Assembly: GCA_003255065.1 (NCBI GenBank)
Contig: QAOA01005496.1
Location: 1-64,000, forward strand
Reading direction: 5' to 3'
DNA length: 64,000 nt
DNA from: Cercis canadensis
Taxonomy: Eukaryota > Streptophyta > Magnoliopsida > Fabales > Fabaceae
Positions 34,602 through 47,400 of this stretch are shown here, piece by piece (within the stretch, counting starts at the first letter, position 1; every line of letters starts with the position of its first letter). The position numbers were made by a program, and so were the translations under genes. The notes under the pieces are model-generated. The model had not been told where the DNA came from, ran no database searches, and was given only the letters and a program-made list of their open reading frames with translations.

Positions 34602-36422
34602 AGCTACTGCACCCTCTCTCCCTGGCAAATATTGGCACATGGGCACTGTCCCATTGGCCATTCCATTCTTATAAAAATATTATTATCTTAATTATTTGAT
34701 TTGAATGTATAAAAAATATTAAAAATAATAATAAATAATAATTTTTTATATAAATAAATTTAATTTTTATTAACAGATTTAAAATTTTATTCATATTATG
34801 TAATTTTATTTTTATGATTTTCATAACAATACTAATTTTAAAATATGAATTTCAATTAAACCCTTTCAATAAAAATAAGATCACTTAAATTAGTAGCTAC
34901 CCCTATAAATTGAATAGTTTGTAAAATTGATCTTTAAATAATTATATATACTTTTTTTTTATTGAATTCAAATTCTATTAATTTATGTATAGACATATAT
35001 AATTTTTCATAATTAAAAGACAGATAACATAAAATATTTGCTTTGGGTTAATTACCATTTTCATACATGAGTGTCGTAGACTTAACTTTTTTTATAATTA
35101 TTCATTAATTTCTCATCAAATTAAACTAAACCTCTAAAATTACAATAGTGAACCCAGAAAAAAAAAAAAAAAAANCTGAGTATCAAAGAAAGCATATACA
35201 ATGCCCCATTCGATGGCATGGGCAGAAAACAGAGGGTAGAGAGAAAGAATATCAAAGAAAGATGGAGACAGGGGTAGAACAAGAGGAATAGAAACAGAGA
35301 GACCTAACCAGGGAGGAAGGGTGGGCAGATTGAGAAAGAAGAACTGAAATTTTAGATTTCTTGTACGGGTAATCCTCTGTCTCCTTTATGAATCTGAGCT
35401 AAGTAAAGGCAAAAAAATGCTTTTATTTCTTGCCCCTTGCTTTCCCTCAAGAGTCCCAAATTGCTCTCCCATTGTTGCGAGTGGTATTTGAGGAAAAGCT
35501 TGGGGTGCTATGGCATTGGTGGATGCTCTATCTTCTGAGTTTTTTTAATTTTTAATTTTTTTTAAAATAATTGGTAGAGAAAAGTTTGGGTGCTATGCTT
35601 GTAAATGAGAGAGGAAGAAGATGAGTGAAAATGCAAGAAAACGAATTTCAGGAGAGAGGTGCAGGAGGAAAAAGCTGAGAGGGGTAGGGTAAGAGTCGAA
35701 GAGAGGAGAAATAATGATTAAGAATTAAAAAATATATATATTAGAAGGACTAAATTGTTGAAAATGAAAATTGGAGGACCAAACTTTTCATTTGGACAAA
35801 ACAAAGGGACTAAAATTACAATTGGGCCTAATATTTGACAACTAATAAGCCACACATTTTGTGGTAGTGGGAAGTAGTGGGGGCAATTTTACATTTTTAA
35901 TGGTGGGCAACTTTGTGAAATGATATGTCTAGCTGTTGAAAATGATTTCATGTTGTGGGGAAAATGCCCCACATCCTTATACATAGATCTTCCACTGCTG
36001 AATTGGAGCTTCTAGTATGTGCTTTTCTTGTGTATTGGTCAACAAATCAAAGAGTAATCTTTAACCGATGTTTTTCTTGTGTTATAGGTGGCTTTGTATT
36101 TTATGGCTTAGATTACTGACAGATGCTAAATCAATCTATTCATATACAGATCAAGTTAGTGTTGATGTCCTGGTAATTGGGTGCACATATTTGGTAGTTC
36201 TGGTAGATAAATGCTTGCTCTGTTCTTAATGAGTACTTAACATATTCTGGACTTTTATAATGACTCATTGACATTTTTATGTTGTGTACCTTAGAGGATG
36301 CTTGTCCTCAATCCCACAAAGGGAAGTGATATGGATGCCATTTTCAATCAAGAAAGGCAACTGGGAGCAGTATACAGAGTGAATTCTGGCACCGTGTGGT
36401 AACCCCATAAGTTTCACACAAG

Positions 36423-38809
36423 AATATAAATAGTTAGCTGAATTACACAATGGAATATACTTTGCAAGCTTGGAAATCTTAAGCGATTACCTTTTGGGTT
36501 ATTTACTTGCTCTGAATTTTCATTATGTTGCTAAACTGTGGACTTCCAAGTCAGTAGTTGTACTTTGTAAACAGGCTTATGAGCATTTGATGCTGTGTTC
36601 TGCAATATCAGCTACCCGGTTAGAGTTTTGAGTTACAAAATATTTTCTGAATGACTTGCAGTATAGTCAGCTACCTGAAGATTCAATTCATGATCTATCA
36701 CTTGTGAACATCTCTTGGATCTGCCCGCCTAGGTGGAAGGTCGAATTTCAGGCTGTGGTAAATCAGTGCAGCATGGATTGTGGGTTCACATGATAATATT
36801 CAAAATTCTTGGAATTTAAGGCCTTTAACAATAATCTTTCAATCTCTCCTATTGTGTAAGAATTGCCTATCTTAACCCCCAGAGCAGTGAAATCACTGAA
36901 GAGCAATTGTAAGAAAGAAAGAATTGCCTATATTAAACCAACAGAAGTTCGCAGTTCCTGCTCAAGAAACCCACATCTTCCTGTAAGTTACTACCATGTT
37001 CCTGGTAATTAGGTTTAGATTCTTTCTGCAGATTTATGTTATGGAATTATAACTGACTGAGTTGCTAATTCTTTTATTTTGGAGCTTAACATAACTCTTT
37101 TACCATTGGGTTTGTCCATGTGACTGTTTTATAGTTCAATAACAGTAAAACTCATGTTACCTATGTTTATTCAAGTAATGAAGGTTATATTTCTTTAGGC
37201 ATCAGTGTATTATTCTGGTTAAATTTAATGTAGTCAACTTCGGCCAGCATGGACTGGCTGTATAGAAACCATATGAATCTTATATTCTGCTGCTTCATAT
37301 TTATATCTTGTTTAGCTAATGGATCTTCAAAACTGATGTTTAGATGATTAGTAATAAGACAGAAAAATTTATGATATTTGTTGATATTTGCAGGTTATAT
37401 TAGTAAAAGATGGCACTGCTAAGCTTATAACTTCTGTGTTTTGCTGATGGATGCGATCATATTTATGTTTAGATGATAGCCAATTTAGCTTTCTGAGGTA
37501 GACTACTGCTTTTGGGGTTTTATTTTGAAGTTAATATATTTCTGTATCTTACATTCTTCCTTTTCTGTCGAACCAGCAAGGGATTTCGTTGGAGCACCAT
37601 TAAAAGCATTTTCAATACCAATCATATAGCATTATTATCTTGAAGGATTTCGCTTTCCATTGTTTTGGATGAATACTAAATAGGATGAATTTAGTTTTAA
37701 AAGGCCTGCTGTCACTTTCTAATTTTTTCTTAGATTGACACAAAAACATGGATGTTCTATTTTTGGACTATTTATTAATATGTCATACTTTTTTTAGACT
37801 TAAGTACTATTTTCTTTGCCCTTAAATACATATTGAAATATGTAGTTCCAATCGATACATGATGTAAATTCTTGATTCCTAAAGAAAATAAGTTAGCTAC
37901 AATATTTAAACTTCTTGTATTCTTGTAAATAATTCATTTCTTAGTAGGTGAGATGATTTAAAATATATTGTGTTATGCCTATATTCAAAGTTAAATTGTT
38001 TTTAATTTAAATTATCATTTATATATTGATATATCTTATTGAATCAATTTATACCTAAGTAAGTATGGGATGTTCTGTTAATCCTACTAACAAAACGCTA
38101 ATGAATGTGGAGTGTGCTTTGGCAAAATTGGGCCATCCTAAACTTTCTGGAAGGTATGTTCCCCATCAAATTAGAATGCCAAAAATTCTTCATTTTCAAT
38201 CAATGCTTGGTCAGTATTTGAACATGTGCAATCCTTAGCACTATGAACTAAATTAAGTTGGTCCAAAATTGGAGAAACTGGGAAGATCTGTCTCATCTTT
38301 AAGAATTTTGGGTTTGTTTTCAGATTTTTAGTAAGTAGTGTGTTTCCTGTGACAGAAAAGAGAAGGTAAACCTACATGCAGGATCTTTGCATTTCCTGCC
38401 TTTACTATTTACTCATAGTTGGCAATTTTGTTTTTGTTAATACTTTGTGCTGAATATGTTCATTGTGCTGGACAGCTTTGGTATAGGGTATGGTATAGGG
38501 TATCTGGCATTTGCTATGTGTTGTTAATTGGAACAATGTGAGAATTTTTGTGCTTCAATCTCCTCTACATTAGATTAACAAACTTTCTATTTGAAGATGT
38601 TTCTACTTATAATTGCTGTCCTGAACAACCTAATCCAGATTATGCTATCAAGGATCATAAACAATGGTTAAAAGGAAGTTTATGCTCTAATGAATTAGGC
38701 ATTGATGGAGCTTTAGGATCCAAACCTTCAGCAACTTAAGCAGCATTGTCTAGGATGGAAAATAAACAAAGAGCATAGAGGGGAGAACAAAGATTACAAA
38801 CTATTTTCT
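36423..38809. repeat. Segmental duplication block S, copy 2
   Basis: Matches S1 (7844-10282). It lacks the 218-bp solo LTR and about 0.5 kb of S1, but has its own segment at 36580-37440, part of which recurs at 63630-64000. An exon-like 96-bp segment is at 36662-36757 (see findings). The end next to the RLK keeps the plus-strand PNPDYAIKDH...GIDGALGSKPSAT open stretch of S1. Confidence 0.7.
36662..36757 (+). other. Exon-like segment of unknown gene
   Basis: Exactly 32 codons between an AG (36660-36661) and a GT (36758-36759), open in phase 0: QLPEDSIHDLSLVNISWICP followed by PRWKVEFQAV. The Trp/Pro/Cys content looks protein-coding rather than random for this AT-rich DNA. I recognise no family. 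It may be a leftover of a gene that once lay here on the plus strand. Confidence 0.3.
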
Positions 38810-39168
38810 TCATGTTGCCCTTGGCCTTGCCTTTTGCAGAAACACCATCTTGATTTTGTTCAGTGATGCAACTACATCCGTCATACTAATTCGTGCTTCT
38901 GGCAAATCTGCACAACAATTGAGAGCCAATTCCAAAATGGTTGATGTATATGTTATTATGTCATCAAACTGCTGCCCCTCTTGTTGAAGTAAATTGGAGT
39001 CTACAATTTGTGTAGCATGCGGCATCAAATCTGTGACCCAGCTTTTCAGGTTCAATCCTTCTGTAAACATGTCATCTGTCGGCTTCTTTCTTGTGAACAT
39101 TTCCAACATCAAAATCCCATAACTGTAGACATCTGCTCTTATAGAAATAATTCCCTCAGATCCATACT
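38810..39168 (-). CDS. RLK copy 2 exon 6: kinase C-terminal part
   Basis: 359 bp from acceptor ATATGCAG to a TGA at 38812-38810. It reads EYGSEGIISIRADVYSYGIL, where copy 1 has KGDVYSYG, so the Gly before the subdomain IX Asp is Ala. It ends KARPRAT as in copy 1. Confidence 0.85.
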
Positions 39169-42100
39169 CTGCATATTGATTACAGTTTTCATCAATGTTC
39201 TCAATATAATATGAATAAGTTGTAAAGAATGAATTAACCCTTTTACATTTAATCATTTCTTTACGAAAGATGCAATATTTACATTTCTTTTTAGGATATA
39301 TATACCCTTATATAAAAATACAGTTATTTAAGTTGTTAATAATAATATCAATATTAACACCAAAACAATTAAGAAGTGAGCATTCTGAAATCTTCAAAGA
39401 AGAGTCTAGGTCAATGTATCGTACTCTCAATCATAAGGCAAGTCTCATAATCTCTTCTCCATTTCAAATTCTCTTGATTGCAAATATATAAGTGAGAAAA
39501 AGAAAAAAAAAATTCAAAATCTTTGAAGGCTAAGAACCCCTTAAGTACTAAGAAACTTCCCTACTATAAAGATTGAATGCTAGCTATTGCTTTGGGTCCA
39601 TAAAGAATGCTAGCTATTGTATATGGTCCGTACAGAAACCAGTTATGTTGTGTTTGTATAACATACAATATGGTTATATGCATTTATGTTATTAGCTTGA
39701 CAAAATCTTATCAAAATATAACATTAATAGATTAATTAAAATCTCAACCAATAGGATATCTTCAATTTATTGATTTAAACACTACAATATATTAAAATTA
39801 AATTTAAAACATAAGAGTATGTAAACTAAAAGAATATCGCAAGCTCATAGTTAGTTGAATTAATTCATATACAAGCTCATCTGATCCTGAATATGTTGGC
39901 ATGATTTTGTATTAATGGTTAAGATAAAAAGAAATAAAAAAGCTATAAAGGAAATGGTTNGTTAAGATAAAAAGAAATAAAAAGCTATAAAGGAAATGGT
40001 TTGAAAGATTAAAATAAAAAAAAATACTTGGTGCAATGTAGCCAAGTGTAGCCAAAGTATTAGTATGTATTTCAGATTGTCCTTCATCTAGGAGTTTGGC
40101 AATGCCAAAATCAGTAACATGTGCGACCATATTTTCATCTAGCAAAATATTGCTAGGCTTTACATCACAATGAACCGCTGCTATTGAAGAACCATGATGG
40201 AGATATTCTAATGCTGATGCCACATCGATCATTATATTCAATCTTTGTAAGAAATCCAAAAAATAGTTATGTGAATATAACCATTTTTCAATACTTCCAT
40301 TTGGCATGAACTCAATGATCAAAGCTTTGAAATCAACATTTGAACAACTACTGATGATTTTAATGAGATTACGATGTCGCAAATTGCGCATTGCATCACA
40401 TTCTACCTTAAAGCTCTTTGATGTTGCTTCCAAGTTCAAATTAAGCACTTTAATTGCAACCATCATCCCACCAGAAAGGATGCCTTTATACACAGAACCA
40501 AAACTGTCATTTCCAAGTAAATTACTCTCATCAAATCCATTAGTAGCTTTCACAAGTTCATAGTAGGAAATCCTTCTTGGTACTCCTAAAGTTGATAAAT
40601 CCCTTTGAGGTGGATTACCAAGACTCTTTTTTTTCCATAGTAGAAGGATTATGCAGGAAACAACCAAAATGGTTGACACAATTATGGGCAGTATGATTTT
40701 GATCCAAAGCAGATTTGTTGATGACCTATGCCTTGTTTCTTTGCTACATGGTGGGACTTGTAGGCTTGTATTGCCACAAAGTGCCTCATTATGCATGAAG
40801 GATTGAGCAGTGAAAGTTTTGAAAGGTCCACCATTTGGAATCTCTCCTTGTAGTCTATTGTAAGAAAGATTAATGAATTTAAGATAAACAAGTGACTCTA
40901 AAGATTTTGGAATCACACCAGACAAATCATTTTGGGCAAGGTCTAAGTCCTCCAAACTTACCATTTTCTCAAGTGATTCAGGAATAGACCCTTCCAGTTT
41001 GTTATGAGCTAAGGAGAGTGCTTGCAAATTTTTCAAGCCACTAATGGCTGTAGGAATGATGCCTGAAATCTGATTTCTTGACAAATCCAATACTATAACA
41101 GCTTTCAAGTTCTCGATCTCATATGGAAGAAATCCAGTTAAAGCATTTGAGGACAAGTTTACCTCCAAGATATCTTTGAGAGTCCAAAGAGATGAGGGTA
41201 TCTCAGAAACTAATTCGTTAGAGCCTAGGTGAAGGTGTCTTAAAGAAGTAAGATTCCCTAAGCATGTTGGTATCACTTCAGAAAACTTATTTCCAGTCAG
41301 ATACAAATCACTCAGACTTCTAATTTCACAGAATTCATCAATGATGGAGCCCTGTAGTGCATTATCTCTGAGGCTCAACCACTGAAGACTCTGTAATCCA
41401 TTTATTGTTTCTGGAATATGTCCACTCAAATTATTCCCATCCACATCGAATCGTATCAAGTTGCTCAAATTTCCCAATTCTAGTGGAACATTGCCATAAA
41501 TTTTGCAAGCAGCAGCATGAAAGTGTTGTAAAGAATTAGAGAAGTTTCCAATTGACTTAGGAAGCTTTCCATGGAAAGAATTGACCGATATTTCGATATA
41601 TATCAACTGCCTGCAATTTGTCAATGAAGTAAGGAAGTCCATCTCAGAAGTGTGAGCATCTATAGTGAAATTATTGCTATCTAAATTGAGCGTCTTGAGG
41701 TCCCTTAAATTCCCAAGTGTGCTAGGTATAGCTCCACTCAATGCATTCCAACTCAACCCTAAATTAGAGAGCTTAGAAGCATTGGATATACTATTTGGTA
41801 GATTTCCAACAAGTTTGTTTTGATATAGTTGTAGCACTTCTAGATTGGGAAGACCACATCCCATATCTAATGGAAAACTACCTGAGAGGGAATTGTTTGT
41901 AAGAAACAAGTATTTCAAACTCGAGATGTTGAAAATATTCCAAGGAATGGAACCATTCAAATAGTTATCTGCCAAATTAAGTATCTCCAGTTTATTAAGA
42001 ACTCCTATCTCTTTTGGTATAGAACCTGGAAACACAACATTATGGAATAGGAAATAATTAAGAATCTAGAAAAGATTATTTCTCATCTTTCTAATGTCAG

Positions 42101-44338
42101 CAAATATAAAGTGAGGGGGGAAAATGATATACGCAAACTATCATAGATAATTAAAATCTACCATGATATAGGTTTTATTGATATGCCACAAAATACATTT
42201 CAAAACTAAGTTTGAAATTTTAAAATAAATAGTTTTCTATATATGTTCTTGGTTAATTTGTTAAAAAATCTTTTATAAAATTTATTCTCCATGACTAAAC
42301 AAGTCCTTATCACCCTAACATTACCGATATTTCACAAATCACATAAGTTTTACCCTACAAATTCCTAACTGCAACTGAACTTAATCTTCATGGTAAAAAA
42401 TCTAGTGCTTACCCATTCATGTCCCCTTGGCAACTAGTTCAAAGGTCTCTACTAGATTTGTTAAATGACCTTTAAATTTATAACTTAATAATATCACCTA
42501 GGAAAAGACTTAATCTCAGTGCAAAAAAGTTGCCAAAAGATTTCCTAACCATTGAACCAAAAAGAAAATATATACAATAGTAATTTCTGCTTCCATGAAT
42601 TAATCATAACTCCATATAGTGCCATGAAAGGGGATGTCAATTGTTAATATGACCAATTAAAATCTATTTATAACGAAAGAAATAAATTGATATATGAAGA
42701 TATAATTTTTAAGGTAAGATATATAGATGGGTAGATAGAATGTACCTGTCAAGGAGTTGTCCGCTAAATATAATCCCTTCAGCAATGTGCAGTTGTCAAT
42801 TTGTCTAGGGATATTTCCCTCAAAATGGTTAACTGATATAGCAAAGAGTTCTAGTTGAGGAAGGTGACGACACAACTTGTGTGGGAGACTACCATGTAAA
42901 TTATTATAATCAAGGACAACTTCTCTCAAAGAAGACATGTTGAAAAGAGAGAATGGAATTTCACCTATAAGTAACACAAAACTTAATCATATCAATTATC
43001 GTAAATATTTTGAATCAAATTTATAAAAGTAAAATAGAAAAATTAAATATGCATCAAGGGTGCGCTAATTTGTTGTTTAGGAAAATTGCATTACAACAGA
43101 AAATGTATTCACAAGGAAAATGTTTTCCAAAAATAAGTAGATTTTCTGGTGTTTGATTAAGATACAAAAATTTTATAACTTCAAAGAATAACAATAAAAA
43201 TATAGTGACACACGAGAATGTCTTGTACAGTCCAATGAACTTGATCAGAAAAAATATTTTTGTGCTTGTGTATACCAAAAAAATATAGGGATTTAAGCCT
43301 GCACGCTGTAACGTAACAAAAAAAATATTTAGTATTATAAATTGAGACGAATAATTAACCTATGATGGACGTGTAAATATCACATTCATACCTTCTAAGT
43401 TGCTGTGAGCAAGATATAAATATTTGAGCATGGTCAAGTTTCCGATGTCACCCGGTATGCTTCCTTTGTTGAATGAATTGTCAGATAATTCTAAATCTAT
43501 CAAGACTCTGCATTCATGCCAAATAGATGGTATTTGACCAAAGAATTCATTTGTGTAAAGATGAAGTCGTTCAAGATTCAAAAGGCCATGGCATATATTC
43601 GGTGGGAGATTGCCAGACAAGTTATTATTGCCAAGGATAATATCTTGTAGCATTGAGTTATTAAAGATTGTCAAAGGCATGGAGCCAGAAAGAAAATTAT
43701 ATCCAAGGTTCATCACTCTTAGTTGTGGAAGATCACCAACCTCTTCTGGGATATTTCCTGTAATTCAACACAAGAACATGATTCAGTATAAGATAATATC
43801 TATTCCAATAATAGTAAAAAATCATTCTAGCATTTCTTTGAATCCATAGGTACGAAAAGAATCCTATTGCCATTTGCCATCACATATAGTCAATTATTGA
43901 AATGACAAGTTTATGATATTTACTAATTTTTTAAAATCTGAAAGTTATATATTTAAATAGGTATTTTTGTCCTATAACTTTACCTCAGATTTAATTTCGT
44001 TCTACAACTTCCTTCTGTTTCATTTTCATCCTAAATATTTTCAAAATCCACTAATTTTGTCCCAAGCCCTAACACCATTAGAGATATTTATAGAAGTTGC
44101 AAATATGGCATCACACATGGACAGTAGTACACAAAATGTCACTGAAATGTGTCGGCCAGGATGAAATTCCCCGCTTACGAGGGAGAAACGCAGACTCTCA
44201 CTACTTCGCTCATCCTTTCTAAAAATTAAAATCTTTGTTATTAAATAGGAGTATTTTAGTCTATATAACTTTGTTACATTAAAAATGCTATGACATTAGT
44301 ATATTTGGCTATGAAAATAGCCACAACCCATACATACA

Positions 44339-44406
<68 letters not shown>

Positions 44407-47400
44407 TTCAACGTTACAAGTGGTATTAATACCACAAACTTAACTAACTATTGAAATAATCTATACCCATTTTGTTAGACCCACATATATGTTAATGAAA
44501 ATAAACGGCACATATCAAATTATTAATTAATTTTACATGTGATATTGAATAACTAGCCATATATGTTATAAAGTAATACATTTAAATAATATATTTTGTA
44601 TGCTAATGACTTGTGAGTCTAGTAGGCACCTCTAGAGGGTTTGATATCATGAATTTTATTCCTACCATGTATTCTACCCCCTTTTCTCCTGTGCTTTGTG
44701 CTTCTATGTAACAAAAAAAAAATTCTATTATGTAGTGTTTCAATATGTATTTTGGCACTAAAAATTGAGTGTTGTGGAGAATATCAAGTCCCTCCGCTAA
44801 TCACTAGGAAACTAGTGTTAGATCATTTTCATATGTGGTTTGTGTGTGCCGTTGGAAGCAGTTTTCCATTATGGGCTTCTCATTGAGATTGCAAAGTTTA
44901 GTGTTCGTTTGCGATAGCAGAGGAAAGGTTGAAGGAGGAGGACGCAATGAGGGAGAGGAGGTATTGTACAACTCTTCATTGGTCAGATTTGAGCTTTTGA
45001 TCTACAATTGGAGCCTGATGGGTTAGATCTGGAAGTTTTCGCACTATGAGGATCTCGAATCTGCTGAGGTATAGATGAAGGGATTAAAAAAATGAATCTC
45101 TATTGCAGCGCAGGTGCTGAGATACAAGCAAGATTAGGATTGCGATTGCGATTACATGTGGTTACGGTTGCCTTGCAATTGCGAGAAAATGTGCTAATAA
45201 TAGACCGTAATTACAAAAAATTTGTAGGGCAGCACAATCAATAGAATTGCAGCTGTTTCTTCCCCAGAGTCGTTGAAAAATATTATTATATACTATTAAG
45301 GCATATGTGGGTAGGATTTAGGTCGTTAGTGGCGGTGATTGGATAAGCCAAGAGGGGACATCTGTGGGCGGTGGCGGTGACCGGTGGGCTGATCCCCGAT
45401 GGTGCTTCCTTGGATGGTTGTTAGTGGCTGTGACTGGATAAGCCAAGAGGGGGTAGGAGTTGGCGGTGACTGGAGATCAAGCCCAATGGGGATGGTGGTG
45501 GCGGTGAGCGGAGATCCAGATGAAAGGCGATGACGGTGGTTGTAACGCTCCTTCTCATGCGTAGAGGAGGAGTATTGAGAGGGAGTCAGGTGTTTCAATC
45601 AAGATGAGGGCCAATTATGGGAAAGCTTTTTATATAAGAACAACATTCCTATGTCATGGGAATCTAACATTAGCCCCCCTCATGGAAATGATTTTATAGG
45701 AATATTGGCCAACTGAAAGAAATAATACACTCAACTTCCAAGACTGGGAGAGAGAGAGAGAGAGATTCAGCCTTCTTCGAAAGAGAACTTCCCAAAGCAG
45801 TGGAAAAAGGGAATGGAAAGACATTTGAAAATGTGAACCAAGCACATTTTCAAAAAATGAAAATGTAAAAATCGAAACTGTTTTTTGAAAATAGAAATTG
45901 AAATTGAAAATAGGAAAAGTTTTTGAAAGCAAACAAGACATTTATATTTCCAGGTATATATATTTCCAGAAATGTAAAAAGCATCTGTGTACCAAACGCT
46001 CTTTGGTTCAACATATTGACTTCCTAGCTACAAATATAAAGCAAAGGCAATATTAATAAGGTAATTGTAAGTCTCTGCTACATCAAGTTAATAGTCATTA
46101 CCATGAAGTGCTGATTGGTTGGGAGTTTCCGAATGAAGGGTGGGCTAAGCTGAATGTGGATATCCTCGTGCGGCGGAGTTCTAAGAGATGAAACTGGGTG
46201 TTGGATTTCAGGTTTTGCAGCAAACTTTGTGTGTGTAATAGTTTGATGGTAGAACTTTGGGGTATTCTTCATGGCATCAGAATTGCCTGGCGCCCTGGAT
46301 ATCGCAAGGTTATTTTAGAATCTGACTCTGTAATTGCTGTTCAGTTTGTCAAAGAAGGATGCCCTCCTTCTCATCCATTCTGGAATATGGTTTCAGAGAT
46401 AAGGGAGATATGTGTTAGGGACTGGAAATTCAGTATCAAACATATATTTCGTGAAGGTAACAGAGTTGCAGATGGATTTGGATCCAGTCATGTCACTTGA
46501 GTCATGTTACTTAGATCTGAGCCGTCCATTTCATTAAAGCTCATTTCAACCATTAAATATTAATGTGTTTTAATGGTTGAAATGACCTTAAATAGAATAG
46601 ACGACTTAGATCTAAACAACATGACTCAAGTTAACATGACTGGATCTCTTCCCGTTGCAGATGGCCTTGCTGCGCTGGGTCACTCAAGAATCTGGGTGTG
46701 CATCCCTTGGATTAAGCTCCGCATGTAGTTGCACCTTTGCTACGAGATGACTTAGCTGGCTGTAGTATCAGTCGTGTTGTGTTAATGTAAGTTTTGGGCT
46801 TTGCCCCGTCGTTTTCCAAAAAAAAACAGTAAGGTGTATGAGCTCGACACTAACAAGTTGCTAGGTTTGACCATGGGACTTAAGGAACTTGGAATTCGGC
46901 AAATGCTAGTTACATGAGATCAATCAAGCTATTGCACATGATCTATGACTGAAATATTTTTTTTCTTTTTTTTTTAACCCTTAGATTGATTGAGTTAGAT
47001 TTGAACATAGAGCCCACAAATCTTAACTAGATTTTAAGTTTGAACATAAAATCTACAAACTCTAAACACGATCTCATTATCATTGGACCACATATTATTA
47101 GTATGTGTGTGCTTTGTTGATTCAAAGACAAGCTTAAAATCTCATATAAAAAAATTAATAAATAAATAAATTTAAAGTCTTATAGATTACAATGTAATTG
47201 AACCTAATAGGTTACTTTTATACGTAGACATAGTAGTGATGTTTATACCTTTCTTATTTTTTTTTCCTTTATTGTCAACTAAAATTGTTTGTATTACCAA
47301 AAAAAAAACACTAAAAATGATTGTAATTTTCTATAATTCCTTTGCCCCATGTTTTAATTAAAGAAAAGAGCGGCAGTTGTAATTTGCGAAAATCATACCT

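Larger units (their letters stand above)
31277..36420. repeat. Segmental duplication block W, copy 1
   Basis: Matches 56093-58870 (W2). It contains two related sub-blocks with 'gcagagagaaagagtatcaaagaaagatggag' words (32860-32900 and 35240-35270), so it was duplicated internally. Between them are a hAT element and a small solo LTR, plus a segment (33309-33440, 34610-34910) that recurs at 63140-63610. No intact gene; Arg/Ser/Glu-rich frames here come from purine-rich simple sequence. Single Ns at 33174 and 35175 lie in T- and A-runs. Confidence 0.65.
43758..47398. other. Intron 2 of RLK copy 2, transposon-rich
   Basis: 3.6 kb containing a CATA/TA microsatellite (44329-44402), a LINE 3' fragment interrupted by a MITE (46180-46826), and AT-rich DNA. 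43960-44165 resembles the 'tttttgtcctataacttta' repeats of degraded DNA transposons. 44900-45650 is GC-richer but shows no conserved frame. Confidence 0.55.

Noticed and set aside
44329..44402. CRISPR-like regular repeat array
   Set aside because: It is a simple CATA/TA microsatellite without spacers, in a plant intron.
45326..45598. Pro/Thr/His-rich 90-codon open frame in RLK copy 2 intron 2
   Set aside because: It is low-complexity, GC-richer repeat-like DNA with no recognisable domain and no splice context.
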